A stretch of 40,591 nt of DNA from Acidobacteriota bacterium (GCA_021833665.1 JAKBES010000007.1:1-40591); one strand, 5' to 3'; numbered from the stretch's first letter, positions 1 through 9,437 are shown. The notes: generated by a model not told the origin, from the sequence alone. A program made the numbers and translations.

Positions 1-344
1 AGCTTGACGAGCTCCTTCATCTTGAAGGGCTTGGGCACGAACTGGTAGGCGCCGAGGGCCTGGGCGGCGTGGCTCGTCTCGATGGTGGCGTAGCCCGTGA
101 TGACGATGACCTGGGAGGCGGGGGCGTTCTCCTTCACGAACCTGAGGATGTCCATGCCGGAGGGGCCGCGCATCTTCATGTCCGTCACGATGGCGGTGAA
201 GGTCTTTTCCTTGAGGCGCGCGAGGGCCAGGGAGCTGTCCGTGAAGACCTCCACGGCGAAGCCCTCCTTCTCCAGCTCGGGCTTAAGCCTGTCTCCCACG
301 ATGGGTTCGTCGTCCAGGACCATCACGCTCTTTTCGTCCGCCAT
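1..344 (-). CDS. Response regulator receiver protein (partial, runs off window)
   Basis: This is the N-terminal 114 residues of a two-component response regulator, and the rest lies beyond base 1. The receiver fold is visible: an acidic pair at residues 11-12 (VLDDEP), phospho-acceptor Asp55 (IVTDMKM), Thr83 (VITGY) and Lys105 (PKPF). The ATG is five bases after the stop of the upstream histidine kinase and is preceded by a GAGAGGAG ribosome site, so the two are translated together and are probably cognate partners. It is the last visible gene of the long minus-strand signalling operon. Whether an output domain such as AAA+/Fis or a DNA-binding domain follows cannot be seen. The ORF track does not list it because it has no stop in the window. 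Confidence 0.88.
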   Translation of the reverse strand, partial: MADEKSVMVLDDEPIVGDRLKPELEKEGFAVEVFTDSSLALARLKEKTFTAIVTDMKMRGPSGMDILRFVKENAPASQVIVITGYATIETSHAAQALGAYQFVPKPFKMKELVK

Positions 345-349
345 GGCAT

Positions 350-1891
350 TCACTCCTCTCGTTCGTTACCCGGAAGGGCCTCGTCTTTGGCGAGGGGCAG
401 GCACACTCGGAAGGTGGTCCCCTTGCCGGCTTGGCTGGTCACTTCGATGTCTCCGCCGTGTTTGTGGATGATGCTGCTGGTCACGGAAAGGCCGAGCCCC
501 GTCCCCTTGCCCGGCTCCTTGGTGGTGAAGAAGGGGTCGAAAATGTGGGGGAGGTTCTCGTCGGGGATGCCCGTGCCCGTGTCGCTCACCTCCACGCAGA
601 GGCGGTCCTCGTCGTGGACGTGGGCCTTGAGGGCGAGAGTTCCTCCCTCGGGCATGGCTTGGATGGCGTTGATGAACAGGTTGAGGAAGACCTGCCGGAG
701 CTGGTTGGCGGCCCCTTTGACGCGAGGAAGGCTGGAGGGCAGCACGCACTCGAAGGCCACGTTGTTGATGGCCATCTCGTTTTGGATGAGGCGGAAGGTG
801 CGCTGGATCACCTCGGCCAGGTCCACGGGGGCCGTGTCCAGCCGGTCCTCCCGCGTGAAATCCAGTAGGCTCTTGACGATCTCGCTGGCCCGCTCGGTCT
901 CGAAATAGATGTCTTGCAGGAGCTTCCACTTCTGGTCGTCCCGGAGGGTCCGGAAGTCTTCCATGAGGGCTTCGGTGGTGATGGAGATGTTGTTGAGGGG
1001 GTTGTTCAGCTCGTGGGCGATGCCCGAGGTGATGGTGCCCACGGCGGCGAGCTTGCCGGCGCGCACGCACCGCTCCTGGTGGGACTGGAGGTCGGCCAGC
1101 ATCCGGTTGACGGCCAGGGCCAGGTCGGAGAACTCGTCGCGGTAGGTCCTGGCGGGGCGGATGAGGGTGAAGTCGCCGTCGGCGATGCGGCGGGTGTAGG
1201 CCTGGAACCGCCGGATGGGGTTGAGGAGCGCCTCCGTGAAGAAGTAGGAGATGAGCACGAAGAGGACGAGGAGGGCGCCCAGAAGGGCGACGGGGAGGAC
1301 TTCGGAGACCCTCAGCATGTGGTCCACGGCGCGCCGCTCGCGGGAGGCGAGGGTCTCCACGAGGCCCGTGACGGTGGAGCCCTGTTCGCGGAGGCGGACC
1401 TCGATCTCCCTTTTGCGGGCCGGGTCCAGGCTCCCGCTTCGCGCCAGGCCCTGGCAGTCCAGGAGCAGGGTCTGGTAGTCCTTCAGGTGGCCCCCGATGG
1501 CGGCCAGGTCGTCGGGGCCGGCCATGTCCAGCATGCGGGGCGTCTCCGCCCCCAGGTGCGAGGCGGCCGAACCGGCGCGCGCGAGGGCGTCATCGAGGTT
1601 GGTGCCGTAGAGAAAGTAGTCCTTCTCGAAGCGCCGGGCCTGTTCCAGGTCGAAGGCGAGGCTCTCGGTGATGCCCAGGACGAAGAGCCGGCCGCGCACC
1701 TGGCGCAGGTAGTACCAGTTCACGAGGGCGGCCGTGGCGCAGAGGCAGAAGCAGAGGGCGAGGCTGACGATGAACCTGAGCCGGATGCTGACGCGGGGAC
1801 GCGTGAGGATGAACTCTTCGGCGGTTTTGAGCTTTTCGGCCAGGGTCGGGTCGTGCACGGCCTTGGACAGGTTTTGCAGGTCGTCCTCCAT
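350..1891 (-). CDS. Membrane sensor histidine kinase (HBM-like sensor, HAMP, HisKA, HATPase)
   Basis: This 513-residue sensor kinase should autophosphorylate on His293 (IAHELNNPLNN) and pass phosphate to the adjacent receiver protein. In order it has a soluble N-terminus, TM1 (about 40-62), a periplasmic helical region with ARRFEKDYFLYGTNL resembling the HBM (helical bimodular) motif, TM2 (about 198-219), HAMP (about 220-272), HisKA and a HATPase domain. The N box (NLFINAIQAMPEGG), G1 (DTGTGIP) and G2 (GKGTGLGLS) are intact. The start has a GAGAGGG ribosome site six bases upstream. It is clearly paralogous to the orphan kinase at 14661-16169, with matching length, sensor motif and HAMP (RIADGDF against RIAGGDF). 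The ligand is unknown. Family assignment is firm; the HBM label is by motif only. Confidence 0.93.
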   Translation of the reverse strand: MEDDLQNLSKAVHDPTLAEKLKTAEEFILTRPRVSIRLRFIVSLALCFCLCATAALVNWYYLRQVRGRLFVLGITESLAFDLEQARRFEKDYFLYGTNLDDALARAGSAASHLGAETPRMLDMAGPDDLAAIGGHLKDYQTLLLDCQGLARSGSLDPARKREIEVRLREQGSTVTGLVETLASRERRAVDHMLRVSEVLPVALLGALLVLFVLISYFFTEALLNPIRRFQAYTRRIADGDFTLIRPARTYRDEFSDLALAVNRMLADLQSHQERCVRAGKLAAVGTITSGIAHELNNPLNNISITTEALMEDFRTLRDDQKWKLLQDIYFETERASEIVKSLLDFTREDRLDTAPVDLAEVIQRTFRLIQNEMAINNVAFECVLPSSLPRVKGAANQLRQVFLNLFINAIQAMPEGGTLALKAHVHDEDRLCVEVSDTGTGIPDENLPHIFDPFFTTKEPGKGTGLGLSVTSSIIHKHGGDIEVTSQAGKGTTFRVCLPLAKDEALPGNEREE

Positions 1892-1965
1892 GGCGCCCTC
1901 TCGATGGATTCAGTATGGGCCCGCGGCCCGGCGCGGACAACGCCCGCGGGGCCCTTGCCGGGGGG

Positions 1966-2370
1966 TTAGTGTCCCTTCAGCTTCATGTTCTCCAGGGTGA
2001 TGCGCCGCCATTCGAGGGCGCGCTCGATGGTGATGAGGACCTGCTCCTTCCTGAAGGGCTTGGTGATGTAGTCGTAGGCGCCGTGGCGCACCACCTCCTG
2101 GGCGGACTCCAGGCTTCCGTAGGCGGTGATGATGACCACGGGGATGGTGGCGTCCTTGTCGTGCACGAGATCGATGACCTCCAATCCGTCCCGTCCCAGC
2201 ATCTTCAGGTCGGAGATGACGAGGGAGAAGGCATCGGCCGCCATGAGCTCCTCGAGCTCCAGGGGGTTGTTCGTGGCCACGACGTCGTGAGGCGTTTTGG
2301 TGGAGATGATGGTCTGGAGCAGCGTCAGCATGTCCACTTCATCGTCCAGAATGAGTATCTTCTCCTGCAT
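1966..2370 (-). CDS. Receiver-only response regulator
   Basis: This is a single-domain, CheY-type receiver of 134 residues. Asp9/Asp10 form the acidic pair, Asp54 (VISDLKM) is the phospho-acceptor, Thr82 is in IITAYG and Lys104 is in TKPF. About 15 residues of helix follow the fold and no output domain is present, so it must act by protein contact or as a phosphorelay intermediate. The ORF track starts it 37 codons upstream inside the preceding kinase; the ATG used here (MQEKIL) follows AGAGGAGAGAGG and lies 40 bases after the upstream kinase's stop. It sits between two kinases and could serve either. Confidence 0.9.
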   Translation of the reverse strand: MQEKILILDDEVDMLTLLQTIISTKTPHDVVATNNPLELEELMAADAFSLVISDLKMLGRDGLEVIDLVHDKDATIPVVIITAYGSLESAQEVVRHGAYDYITKPFRKEQVLITIERALEWRRITLENMKLKGH

Positions 2371-2410
2371 GGCCTCTCTCCTCTGGAGCGCTCTTGCTCC
2401 GTGGGGTCGT

Positions 2411-4219
2411 TCAGGACTCCTGGGGCACGATGGGCAGGTGGATCGTAAAGGTCGTCCCTGGGTGCTCCGTGCCCGCTTCATCCTCGTGGCGGCTCTCCAC
2501 GGTGATGGTTCCTCCCGCCTTCTCGATGATGCCGTGGCTGATGGAAAGGCCCAGCCCCGTTCCCTCGCCCGGGGCCTTGGTGGTAAAGAACGGGTCGAAG
2601 ATCCTCCCCAGATCCTTTTTGCGGATGCCGTGGCCCGTGTCGGTCACGGCCACCGCCACCCGGCCGTCCTCTCTCCTGGAGTATACCGCGAGAACGCCTC
2701 CCTCTTTTTTCATGGCGCCCCTGGCGTTGGTGATGAGGTTTAAGAGGACCTGCTGGATGCCCTGCGGGTCGCCCATGACCCGGGGCAGGTTCTCCTGGAG
2801 CTCCACGTGGCACTGGATCTTGTCCGTCAGCAGGGTGTTCGTGACCATGGCCACGGCGCGGTGGATCTCCTCGTTCAGGTCGGTGGTCTCGTCCCTCTGT
2901 TCGGGTATGCGGGCGAAGCGGCCCAGGTTCTCCACGATTTTCTTGCAGGCCAGGCCCTGCCGCTCGATGATCTTGAGCTGGGCGTAGGCCTCCGTGTCCG
3001 GCGAGGTCTTTTCGAGGAGGATGTCCGCGAACCCCAGGATGATGGCGATGGGGTTGTTGATCTCGTGGGCCACGCCCGCCGCGAGCATGCCCAGGGAGGC
3101 GAGCCGCGAGCTGAGGTTCACTTCCCGCTCGCGCTGCTTCTTGATCTGGGTCCAGTGGCGCTCCAAGCGAACCAGCGACAAGCCCCCCGCGAGGATAGCC
3201 AGGACGATGGCGGCCTGCATGAAGAACTGGCGCATGAAGAGGGAGGCCACCAGGCCGTGCACTTCGCTCACGGGGGCCACCACGGCCACGGACCAGAGAC
3301 GGCCGGGCCGGTCCGGATCAATATGCACGGGGCAGAAGCCGATGAGCTTGTGGATGGGGCCCACCGTTTGGCGGTGCCATCCCGACACGTAGGAGCCCGT
3401 GCCCTCCTGGCCCTTGAGCATCCGGTCGCGCATGATCGTGTTGATGCCCTCGAAGCCCATGGCGGGGTTGAATTCGGGGCGGGCCTTGAAGGCGTTCTTG
3501 CCCACGAAGGAGGGCATGGGGTGGGCGAGGAACGTGCCCTCCTCGTCGATGACCCACGCGTACCCCGTGGCGCCGGACTTGGCGTGTTCGGCGAAACGGC
3601 TGGCGATGGAGGAGGCGTCGAGCACGAAGAGGAGCACGCCCGCGAATCGCCCCGTGGGCCGCGGATGGGCCTCGTCCGGCGAGTCCTGGTACTGGGGCGT
3701 GGCCATGATCAGGAGGGGACGGGGGCCGAACCTCGCCTGGATGTAGGCGGGCGGCTCGTCGAGAAGGATCCGGTTCCGGTTCCTCGGGGCGAGGGCCCAG
3801 GCGAAATAGGGGTCGTCCCCGAACCGTCCCTGCTCCGTGTGGGCCACGCCGGCCCGGTCCAGCACCACGGCCTCCAGCCCCGTGGACGAGACCCGGCGGA
3901 TCTCCAGGAGCTCGCCCGCTTGAATGGAGCGCAGGGTCACACGGAGGCGGCTGCCCAGGGACGGTGACTCGCTGTACTGCACGGAGGGAGAGAGGTTGAG
4001 CACGGTGAGCTCCCGCCGGAGGAACTCCAGGTCCTGCTGGATAAGGGCCGCCAGGTTCTGCGCGAGAACGAGCTGCTGGCGGTTGAACTCCTCCGTGACC
4101 ACCTGCCTCATCTTGCCGAAGGAAACCAGTCCCAGGACGAAGGCGAAGATGAGGAGCAGGGCCGTGGCCAGCATGCCCACCAGGGGCACCATGCGGCGTG
4201 CGGGGTAGAAGCGCTTCAC
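2411..4219 (-). CDS. dCache-type membrane sensor histidine kinase
   Basis: This 602-residue kinase has TM1 (about 11-33), a large periplasmic region (about 35-325) and TM2 (about 332-350). The periplasmic part has dCache-like features: a membrane-distal segment ending in LLIMATPQY and a second PAS-like segment with VIDEEGTFLAHP. The cytoplasmic part has HisKA with His385 (VAHEINNPIAI) and HATPase motifs NLITNARGAM, DTGHGI and GEGTGLGLS. No HAMP is obvious. In this family the periplasmic domain binds small molecules such as amino or organic acids; the ligand here cannot be told from sequence. The ATG overlaps the stop of the upstream PEP-synthase-like gene by ATGA, indicating translational coupling, and a receiver-only regulator follows. 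Confidence 0.92.
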   Translation of the reverse strand: MKRFYPARRMVPLVGMLATALLLIFAFVLGLVSFGKMRQVVTEEFNRQQLVLAQNLAALIQQDLEFLRRELTVLNLSPSVQYSESPSLGSRLRVTLRSIQAGELLEIRRVSSTGLEAVVLDRAGVAHTEQGRFGDDPYFAWALAPRNRNRILLDEPPAYIQARFGPRPLLIMATPQYQDSPDEAHPRPTGRFAGVLLFVLDASSIASRFAEHAKSGATGYAWVIDEEGTFLAHPMPSFVGKNAFKARPEFNPAMGFEGINTIMRDRMLKGQEGTGSYVSGWHRQTVGPIHKLIGFCPVHIDPDRPGRLWSVAVVAPVSEVHGLVASLFMRQFFMQAAIVLAILAGGLSLVRLERHWTQIKKQREREVNLSSRLASLGMLAAGVAHEINNPIAIILGFADILLEKTSPDTEAYAQLKIIERQGLACKKIVENLGRFARIPEQRDETTDLNEEIHRAVAMVTNTLLTDKIQCHVELQENLPRVMGDPQGIQQVLLNLITNARGAMKKEGGVLAVYSRREDGRVAVAVTDTGHGIRKKDLGRIFDPFFTTKAPGEGTGLGLSISHGIIEKAGGTITVESRHEDEAGTEHPGTTFTIHLPIVPQES

Positions 4220-6801
4220 GTGGGTTCCTCCTCCTCCCGAGGTTCAAGCCCCAGCGAAACGTCGCCGGCTTTATACGCGGCGAGGGCGCGGTCCACCTGG
4301 GCGTCGTCGCCGAAAAGGGTGTCGGCCTGGCGTGTCATGACGAGCAGGCGCCCCAGGGCCCTGAGCCGGAGGGCCATCTCCTCGGGAGGGGCGTGCCCGG
4401 TCCGGGCGAAGAGGGCGTCCTCGCGGGAGTGGACCTGGAACCGGGCGGCTCCCAGGGCGCCCTCCAGGAACCGGACCCGTCGCGTCTTCCCCGCCAGGTC
4501 CGCCGCGCCCCCGTGGAAGAGGAAGCTCGCGTAGTTGTCCTCGGGGCGGTCCGAGAGGTAGGCGTCCACCCTGGAGAAATGATAGCCGAGCCGGAAGCTG
4601 AGGTTGAGGTACGCCTCCGAGACGATGACGTAGTTGGGGGATGCGGCCTGCTCCAGGGCCTCCCGCGCCGTCATGGTGTTGGCGAAGAGGGAGGCCATGT
4701 CGCGGGCGCCCGCCGCCGCGTCCGTCCGCCAGGGCACCTGTGTCATGCCTTCCCAGAGCGGGATGAGGGGGCGGCAGGTGAAGGCCTCGGGCGTCACGGT
4801 GTGGTCCTCGGATGCCGCCGTGAGGCCGCCGCCCAGGTCGATGAAATAGAAGTCCACGGGAAGGGTGCTGCGGAGTTTGAGGGCGCCCCGGGTGCCCTTC
4901 GAGGCGAGGCTCCCCGCCAGGAACATCTCCTGGACCGCTTCCTCGTGGGCGAACCTCAGGATGTCGTGGATCGTCTTGCACCGGGAGGCTCTGAAATCGG
5001 GGCTCCTGGGGTCGGTGAGGTTCAGGGGCGTGACGTGGGTGAGGCTCTCGCGGAACCGCTTGAGGAGGGGCGGCGGCTCGGCCCCCGCCTTGTCCGTGCG
5101 CGCGCTGGCCAGGAGGGCCTCGGCGCGGCCCTCGTAGACGTTGCCCAGATCCGCGTCCACGGTGACCGTCATGCCCGCCTTCAGCAGGACCGTGGCTTCG
5201 GGGGCGCCGAAAATGGAGGGGATGCCGAACTCCCTCGCCACGGTGGCCAGGTGGCTCGCCGCCGAACCCGCCTCGGTGACGATGGCCGCCACCCGGTCCA
5301 CGGCCTCCGCCAGCTTGGGCGAGGCGGTCTTCGCCACGAGGACCGCCCCCTCGGGCACGCCGTGGACGTCCTCCTCCGAGGCCAGGAGAAACACGGGGCC
5401 CGCGGCGATTCCCCGGCACGCCACCACGCCTCCGCGCACCAGGGACGCGAGGCCCTGCCTGAGCGCCATGACGTCCTGGGAGGGCTTGGCGGGAGCGGAG
5501 AGCCTGAGGGGCCGGGACTGGAGGATGAACAGGTTGTCCTGGGAGTCCAGGGCCCATTCCACGTCCTGGGGACGGCCGTAGTGCTCCTCCAGCCTCATGC
5601 CGTAAGTGCCAAGGAGTCCGAGCTGATCCTTGCTCAGGCAGGGCTGGTCCCGCATCCACTGGGGCACGTCCACGTTCACGAGTCCGGGCGCTTCTCCGCA
5701 CAGGAGCATCCTCTCCTTGACGGACACCTTGGCGTCCTGCAGGGCCGGCTCGGGGCCCCGGGACAGGGTGAAAACGTCGGGGTTGATGGAGCCGTCCACG
5801 GTGAGGCTGCCCAGCCCCCAGAGGCCGGCCACCACGAGCACGTCCTTCCCGGGCTCCTGGGGATCTCGGGTGTAGAGGACGCCGCTGGCGCGGGCGTCCA
5901 CCATGGCGATGACGCCGATGGCCATGGGGAGCACACCCGCGCTGGCTCCCCTCGCCTTCAGATAGACGAGGGCCCGCGGGCCGAACTGGCTCGCCAGGAC
6001 CTCCCGGCATTGATCAAGGAGGGATTCGCGGCCCACGTTGAGGACCGTGTCGAACTGGCCGGCGAAGCTGAACTCGCCGTCCTCTCCCACGGCGCTGGAC
6101 CGGACCGATACCCGAAGGCCCGGGCCCACGCGCCCTTCGAGGGCGGCGTGAGCGTCCAGGATGGCGCGGGCCAGGTCCTCGGGCCACGGGGCGGCGAGGA
6201 CCATGGCCTTGATGGCCTCGCTCGTCCGGTTCAGCTCCTCCTTGTCCTTCAAGGACATGCGCGCCACGTGTTCGCTGACGGTTTCCAGGAGGCCGTTCCG
6301 TTTCATGTAGGCTTCGCAGGCCGACGTGGTGATGCAGAACCCGTCGGGGACGGGCAGGCGCGCGTCCTTCATGATCTCGCTCAGCCGCCGGATCTTTCCT
6401 CCCACCAGATCCAGGGGCGCATCCTTCACGGCGGCCAGGGGCAGCACGGAGGGGCCGTGGTGGTGGCTGGGTTCTTGGCCCGCCGTCTGCCGGGCGGCGC
6501 TCGCCACCTTGTCGAGAGCGCCCTGGAGGGCCTTGTGGCGGCCGCCGGAAAGGTCCTGGATGTTCTGGACCACGGCAAAGGACAGGTCCGCCAGGCGCGC
6601 GAAGGCCCCGTCCACGTAGGCTCGGTCGAAGAGGTACTCCCCCGTGGCCTTGGCCTGCATGTCGGCCATCACCTCAAGGGCCTCGGTGTTGGCCTCCACC
6701 AGACGCCGGAAGGCCCCGTACTTGGACAGGAGGCGCGCCCTGGCCTCCTCCTCCGAAAGGCCGCCCAGCTTCGTTTTCAGGTAGCCGAGGAACCGCTCCA
6801 T
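4216..6801 (-). CDS. PEP-synthase-like protein with atypical C-terminal domain (copy 2)
   Basis: This protein of about 861 residues is related to pyruvate phosphate dikinase and PEP synthase. After a helical N-terminus (1-110) comes an ATP-grasp PEP/pyruvate-binding domain (about 120-432), with DLVGGKIRRL, VRSSAVGEDGEFSFAGQ and a closing ILQSRP. A swivelling phosphohistidine domain follows (about 458-560), with His517 in VTEAGSAASHLATVAREFGIP. The usual C-terminal PEP-binding TIM barrel is not recognisable; a different domain of about 280 residues replaces it, with landmarks LNLTDPRSPDF, GYHFSRVDAY and FLFHGGAADLA, shared with the upstream paralogue. It may be a phosphotransferase whose acceptor is not PEP or pyruvate (inference). 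Start choice is uncertain: GTG at 6813 overlaps the upstream stop (GTGA), GTG at 6807 has the best spacing to GGGAGGA, and the ATG at 6801 is used here. Confidence 0.88.
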   Translation of the reverse strand: MERFLGYLKTKLGGLSEEEARARLLSKYGAFRRLVEANTEALEVMADMQAKATGEYLFDRAYVDGAFARLADLSFAVVQNIQDLSGGRHKALQGALDKVASAARQTAGQEPSHHHGPSVLPLAAVKDAPLDLVGGKIRRLSEIMKDARLPVPDGFCITTSACEAYMKRNGLLETVSEHVARMSLKDKEELNRTSEAIKAMVLAAPWPEDLARAILDAHAALEGRVGPGLRVSVRSSAVGEDGEFSFAGQFDTVLNVGRESLLDQCREVLASQFGPRALVYLKARGASAGVLPMAIGVIAMVDARASGVLYTRDPQEPGKDVLVVAGLWGLGSLTVDGSINPDVFTLSRGPEPALQDAKVSVKERMLLCGEAPGLVNVDVPQWMRDQPCLSKDQLGLLGTYGMRLEEHYGRPQDVEWALDSQDNLFILQSRPLRLSAPAKPSQDVMALRQGLASLVRGGVVACRGIAAGPVFLLASEEDVHGVPEGAVLVAKTASPKLAEAVDRVAAIVTEAGSAASHLATVAREFGIPSIFGAPEATVLLKAGMTVTVDADLGNVYEGRAEALLASARTDKAGAEPPPLLKRFRESLTHVTPLNLTDPRSPDFRASRCKTIHDILRFAHEEAVQEMFLAGSLASKGTRGALKLRSTLPVDFYFIDLGGGLTAASEDHTVTPEAFTCRPLIPLWEGMTQVPWRTDAAAGARDMASLFANTMTAREALEQAASPNYVIVSEAYLNLSFRLGYHFSRVDAYLSDRPEDNYASFLFHGGAADLAGKTRRVRFLEGALGAARFQVHSREDALFARTGHAPPEEMALRLRALGRLLVMTRQADTLFGDDAQVDRALAAYKAGDVSLGLEPREEEEPT

Positions 6802-6809
6802 GCCCACGG

Positions 6810-9431
6810 TCACGATCCTCCCTGGGGCGAAACCGCCGCGAAGTCCGGGTCGAAGAGGTAATTTCCCTTGAGGAAAGCGCTCACGTACCAATCGATATCC
6901 GCGGCGGGGCCCATGCGCATGTCGAGCTGCCGCGTGGCGACGATGAGCCGTCCCGCCTGGTCAAGGCGCTCCAGGGTGGCCTCCTCGCTGAACTTGCGAA
7001 TGCGCGCGTTGACGAGGTCCCCCAGCCGCTCCACCTGGAAGTCCATGCTCCGCAGGATGCGCTCCAGAAGAACGCAGCGGTTGGCGCGGCGCGCTTCGTC
7101 GGCGGCGCCGCCCTTGAAGCGGAAGCTGATGTAGTTGCGGCTCGGGGAGGCGGTACAGTAGGCGTCCACGGCGGCGAAGTGGTAGCCGATGCGGGAGCTG
7201 AAGTTGCAGTACCCCTCCGCCACGATGGCGTAGCTCCTGTCCCCGATGCGCCTCTCGCCGTACTCCATGAAGGGCGTGAAAATGGCCTCCGTGGTCACGG
7301 ACGCGAAGCCGCCGATGCTCATGGCCTTGGGCATCCACCAGCGCAGCTCCGGATGGGTCATGCCGGCGAGGAGGGCCTTCATGGGGGAGGAGAGGATGTC
7401 CTGAGGGCTTACCTCGCGGGCTCTGGCCCCGGGGGTGAGCCCCCCGCCCAGGTCGATGAGGTACACCGTGAAGGGGAGCCGCGCCGAGAGGGGAACGGAG
7501 CGCAGCTCCTCGTAGGAGGCCTGGTCGCTCACCCGGAACATCTCCTCGAAGGTCTTCTCGTGGACGAAGCGGGCGATGTCGTGGAAGGTGCGGCAGGACC
7601 GCGCGGTGAACTCGGGCGACTTGGGGTCCGTGAGGTTCAGGGTGACGACGTGCTTGGAGACCTCCTGGAGTACGGCGTACACCGGGGTCCCCACCATGCC
7701 CCTCGCGCCGCTGCTCGGAGCCGCCGACAGCAGGCTCTCGGCGCGGCCCTCGTAGACGGCCCCTCGGCCGCCGTCCACGGTGACGACGGCGCCGGGGCGG
7801 AGGAGCGACGTGGCGCGGTGGGTGTCCAGGACGGCGGGGATGCCGAACTCCCTCGCCAGGGAGGCCATGTGCCCCGTGGGGGCGCCGATGTCGGTGACGA
7901 TGGCGGAGGCCCGGTCCATGACGCGCACGTACTGGGGGTGGGAGTGGCGGGCCACGAGGACCCCTCCCTCGGGAAATCCCTGGAGGTCCTCGGGACCGTA
8001 GGAGAGGAAGGCGGGGCCGCTGCCCGAACCCCCGGAGGCGGGAACCCCCGTGAGAATCAGCGCGTGGCCCTCCACCTCGCGCGGGGTTTCTTCCGGCTCC
8101 GTTCCCCGGGCGCTGGCGTGGACGGGCCTGCTCTGGAGGAGGATGAGGCGGCCCGCGCGGTCCAGCGCCCACTCCACTTCCCGGGGGCCGCCGAAGTGAT
8201 CCTCGGCGGCTTGCACGAGCCCGGCCAGCTCCTGCACCTGAGATTCGGTCAGGCAGAGAGCAGGCTGCATGCGGGCGGACACGGGGACGGAGTGGACTCC
8301 TCCCGCGCCGAGAGGCTCCACGCGGGTCTCTTTCAGCCCTGCGGCGGAGGTGATGACCGCCCTCGTGCCGTCTTTCGCCACGGTCCACGTGTCGGGGCTC
8401 ACCGATCCCTCCACCGTGCCGATGCCCAGGCCCCACGCGCCGTTGATGACCATGCGCGGCGCCGCGGGCCTGTTGGGGTCCACCGAGGAAGCCACGCCGC
8501 TGGCCGCGGCATCCACCATGGCGAGGCAGGCCACGCCCATGGGAATGTCCTCCTCGGGGATGCCCTTGATGGCCCTGTAGCAGATGGCCCTGGGCGTGTA
8601 GAGCCCCGCGATGACCTCCTTGTAGGCGCCGAGGATCTGGTCCCGGGCGACGTTGAGGAGGCTCACGTACTGTCCAGCGAAGGAGATCTCGCCGTCCTCT
8701 CCCACGGCGCTGGACCGCATCGCCACGCGGGGCGTCCCGCCTGAGGAGGCGCAGAGGCGCTCGTAGCCGTCGAGGATGGCCGCTTCGAGGCGGGAGGGGA
8801 GGGGAGCGGCCATGATGGCGCGGCGGATGGACTCGCTGGTTTCGGCCGCGGCCTGGAGGTCCCCCGTGCCCAGGTTCATGAGGATGGCGCGGATGTCGTC
8901 CCAGAGCTGGTTCGCCTCGAAGAACTCGATGCACGCGTCGGTGGTGACGGCGAAGCCTTCGGGGACGGGAAGGCCGGCCCGGTTCTTCATCTCTCCCAGG
9001 TTGGCGCTCTTGCCTCCCACCGCGTCCAGGTCGTGAAGGCTCACGGAGGCGAGAGGCAGCACCAGCGGTCCCCGCTGGCGGACCTTTCCCATGGCGAGGA
9101 CGCCCTCCACCGCCTGCTGGATTTCCGAAAACCTCGGATAGAGGTCCTGGTAGCGGCGGCGGGACAGGCTGTTGAGGTTCTGGATCATCCGGTAGGCGTG
9201 GCTGGCGGCGGTCACGGCCCTGGAGCGGACGAAGGCCATGCCGAAGGTGGTCCCCCCTTGGAGCTTGCTCTCCATGTCGGCGATCACCTCGAGGATCTCG
9301 TCGTTGGAGGTGATGAGGTCCTTGAAGGTCAGGTATTGGAGGTGAAGGGCCGCCCGCGCGTCGGGGCGGGCCTCCAGCGGCTTCCATCTCTCCCGCCCGA
9401 AGAGCCTTCGGAGGAACCGCCGCGCCTTCAT
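6810..9431 (-). CDS. PEP-synthase-like protein with atypical C-terminal domain (copy 1)
   Basis: This 873-residue protein is the tandem paralogue of the next gene. Visible parts are a helical N-terminus (about 25-115), the ATP-grasp PEP/pyruvate-binding domain (about 128-437; LDAVGGKSANLGEM, MRSSAVGEDGEISFAGQ, LLQSRPV) and the phosphohistidine domain (about 458-568; His521 in GAPTGHMASLAREFGIPAV). A C-terminal domain of about 280 residues follows (LNLTDPKSPEF, GYHFAAVDAY, FRFKGGAADEARR, ATRQLDM). The LGEM and GIPAV motifs are closer to classical PEP synthase than in copy 2. The canonical barrel is absent, so simple annotation as PpsA would mislead. The gene starts six bases after the receiver-only regulator and overlaps copy 2, so the pair is co-translated within a two-component operon. 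A regulatory or conditional phosphotransferase role is an inference. Confidence 0.9.
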   Translation of the reverse strand: MKARRFLRRLFGRERWKPLEARPDARAALHLQYLTFKDLITSNDEILEVIADMESKLQGGTTFGMAFVRSRAVTAASHAYRMIQNLNSLSRRRYQDLYPRFSEIQQAVEGVLAMGKVRQRGPLVLPLASVSLHDLDAVGGKSANLGEMKNRAGLPVPEGFAVTTDACIEFFEANQLWDDIRAILMNLGTGDLQAAAETSESIRRAIMAAPLPSRLEAAILDGYERLCASSGGTPRVAMRSSAVGEDGEISFAGQYVSLLNVARDQILGAYKEVIAGLYTPRAICYRAIKGIPEEDIPMGVACLAMVDAAASGVASSVDPNRPAAPRMVINGAWGLGIGTVEGSVSPDTWTVAKDGTRAVITSAAGLKETRVEPLGAGGVHSVPVSARMQPALCLTESQVQELAGLVQAAEDHFGGPREVEWALDRAGRLILLQSRPVHASARGTEPEETPREVEGHALILTGVPASGGSGSGPAFLSYGPEDLQGFPEGGVLVARHSHPQYVRVMDRASAIVTDIGAPTGHMASLAREFGIPAVLDTHRATSLLRPGAVVTVDGGRGAVYEGRAESLLSAAPSSGARGMVGTPVYAVLQEVSKHVVTLNLTDPKSPEFTARSCRTFHDIARFVHEKTFEEMFRVSDQASYEELRSVPLSARLPFTVYLIDLGGGLTPGARAREVSPQDILSSPMKALLAGMTHPELRWWMPKAMSIGGFASVTTEAIFTPFMEYGERRIGDRSYAIVAEGYCNFSSRIGYHFAAVDAYCTASPSRNYISFRFKGGAADEARRANRCVLLERILRSMDFQVERLGDLVNARIRKFSEEATLERLDQAGRLIVATRQLDMRMGPAADIDWYVSAFLKGNYLFDPDFAAVSPQGGS

Positions 9432-9437
9432 GCGCGC

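Noticed and set aside
4198-6861. 887-residue plus-strand ORF opposite the PEP-synthase-like gene
   Set aside because: It is an antisense shadow in GC-rich DNA, rich in Gly/His/Arg/Glu with no family motif, while the minus strand encodes clear ATP-grasp and phosphohistidine domains.
7179-8744. 521-residue plus-strand ORF
   Set aside because: It is an antisense shadow of the other PEP-synthase-like gene; no recognisable domain and low-complexity composition.
6810-9431. Annotation as housekeeping PEP synthase (ppsA)
   Set aside because: The C-terminal PEP-binding barrel motifs are not recognisable and the gene is duplicated in tandem within a signalling operon.
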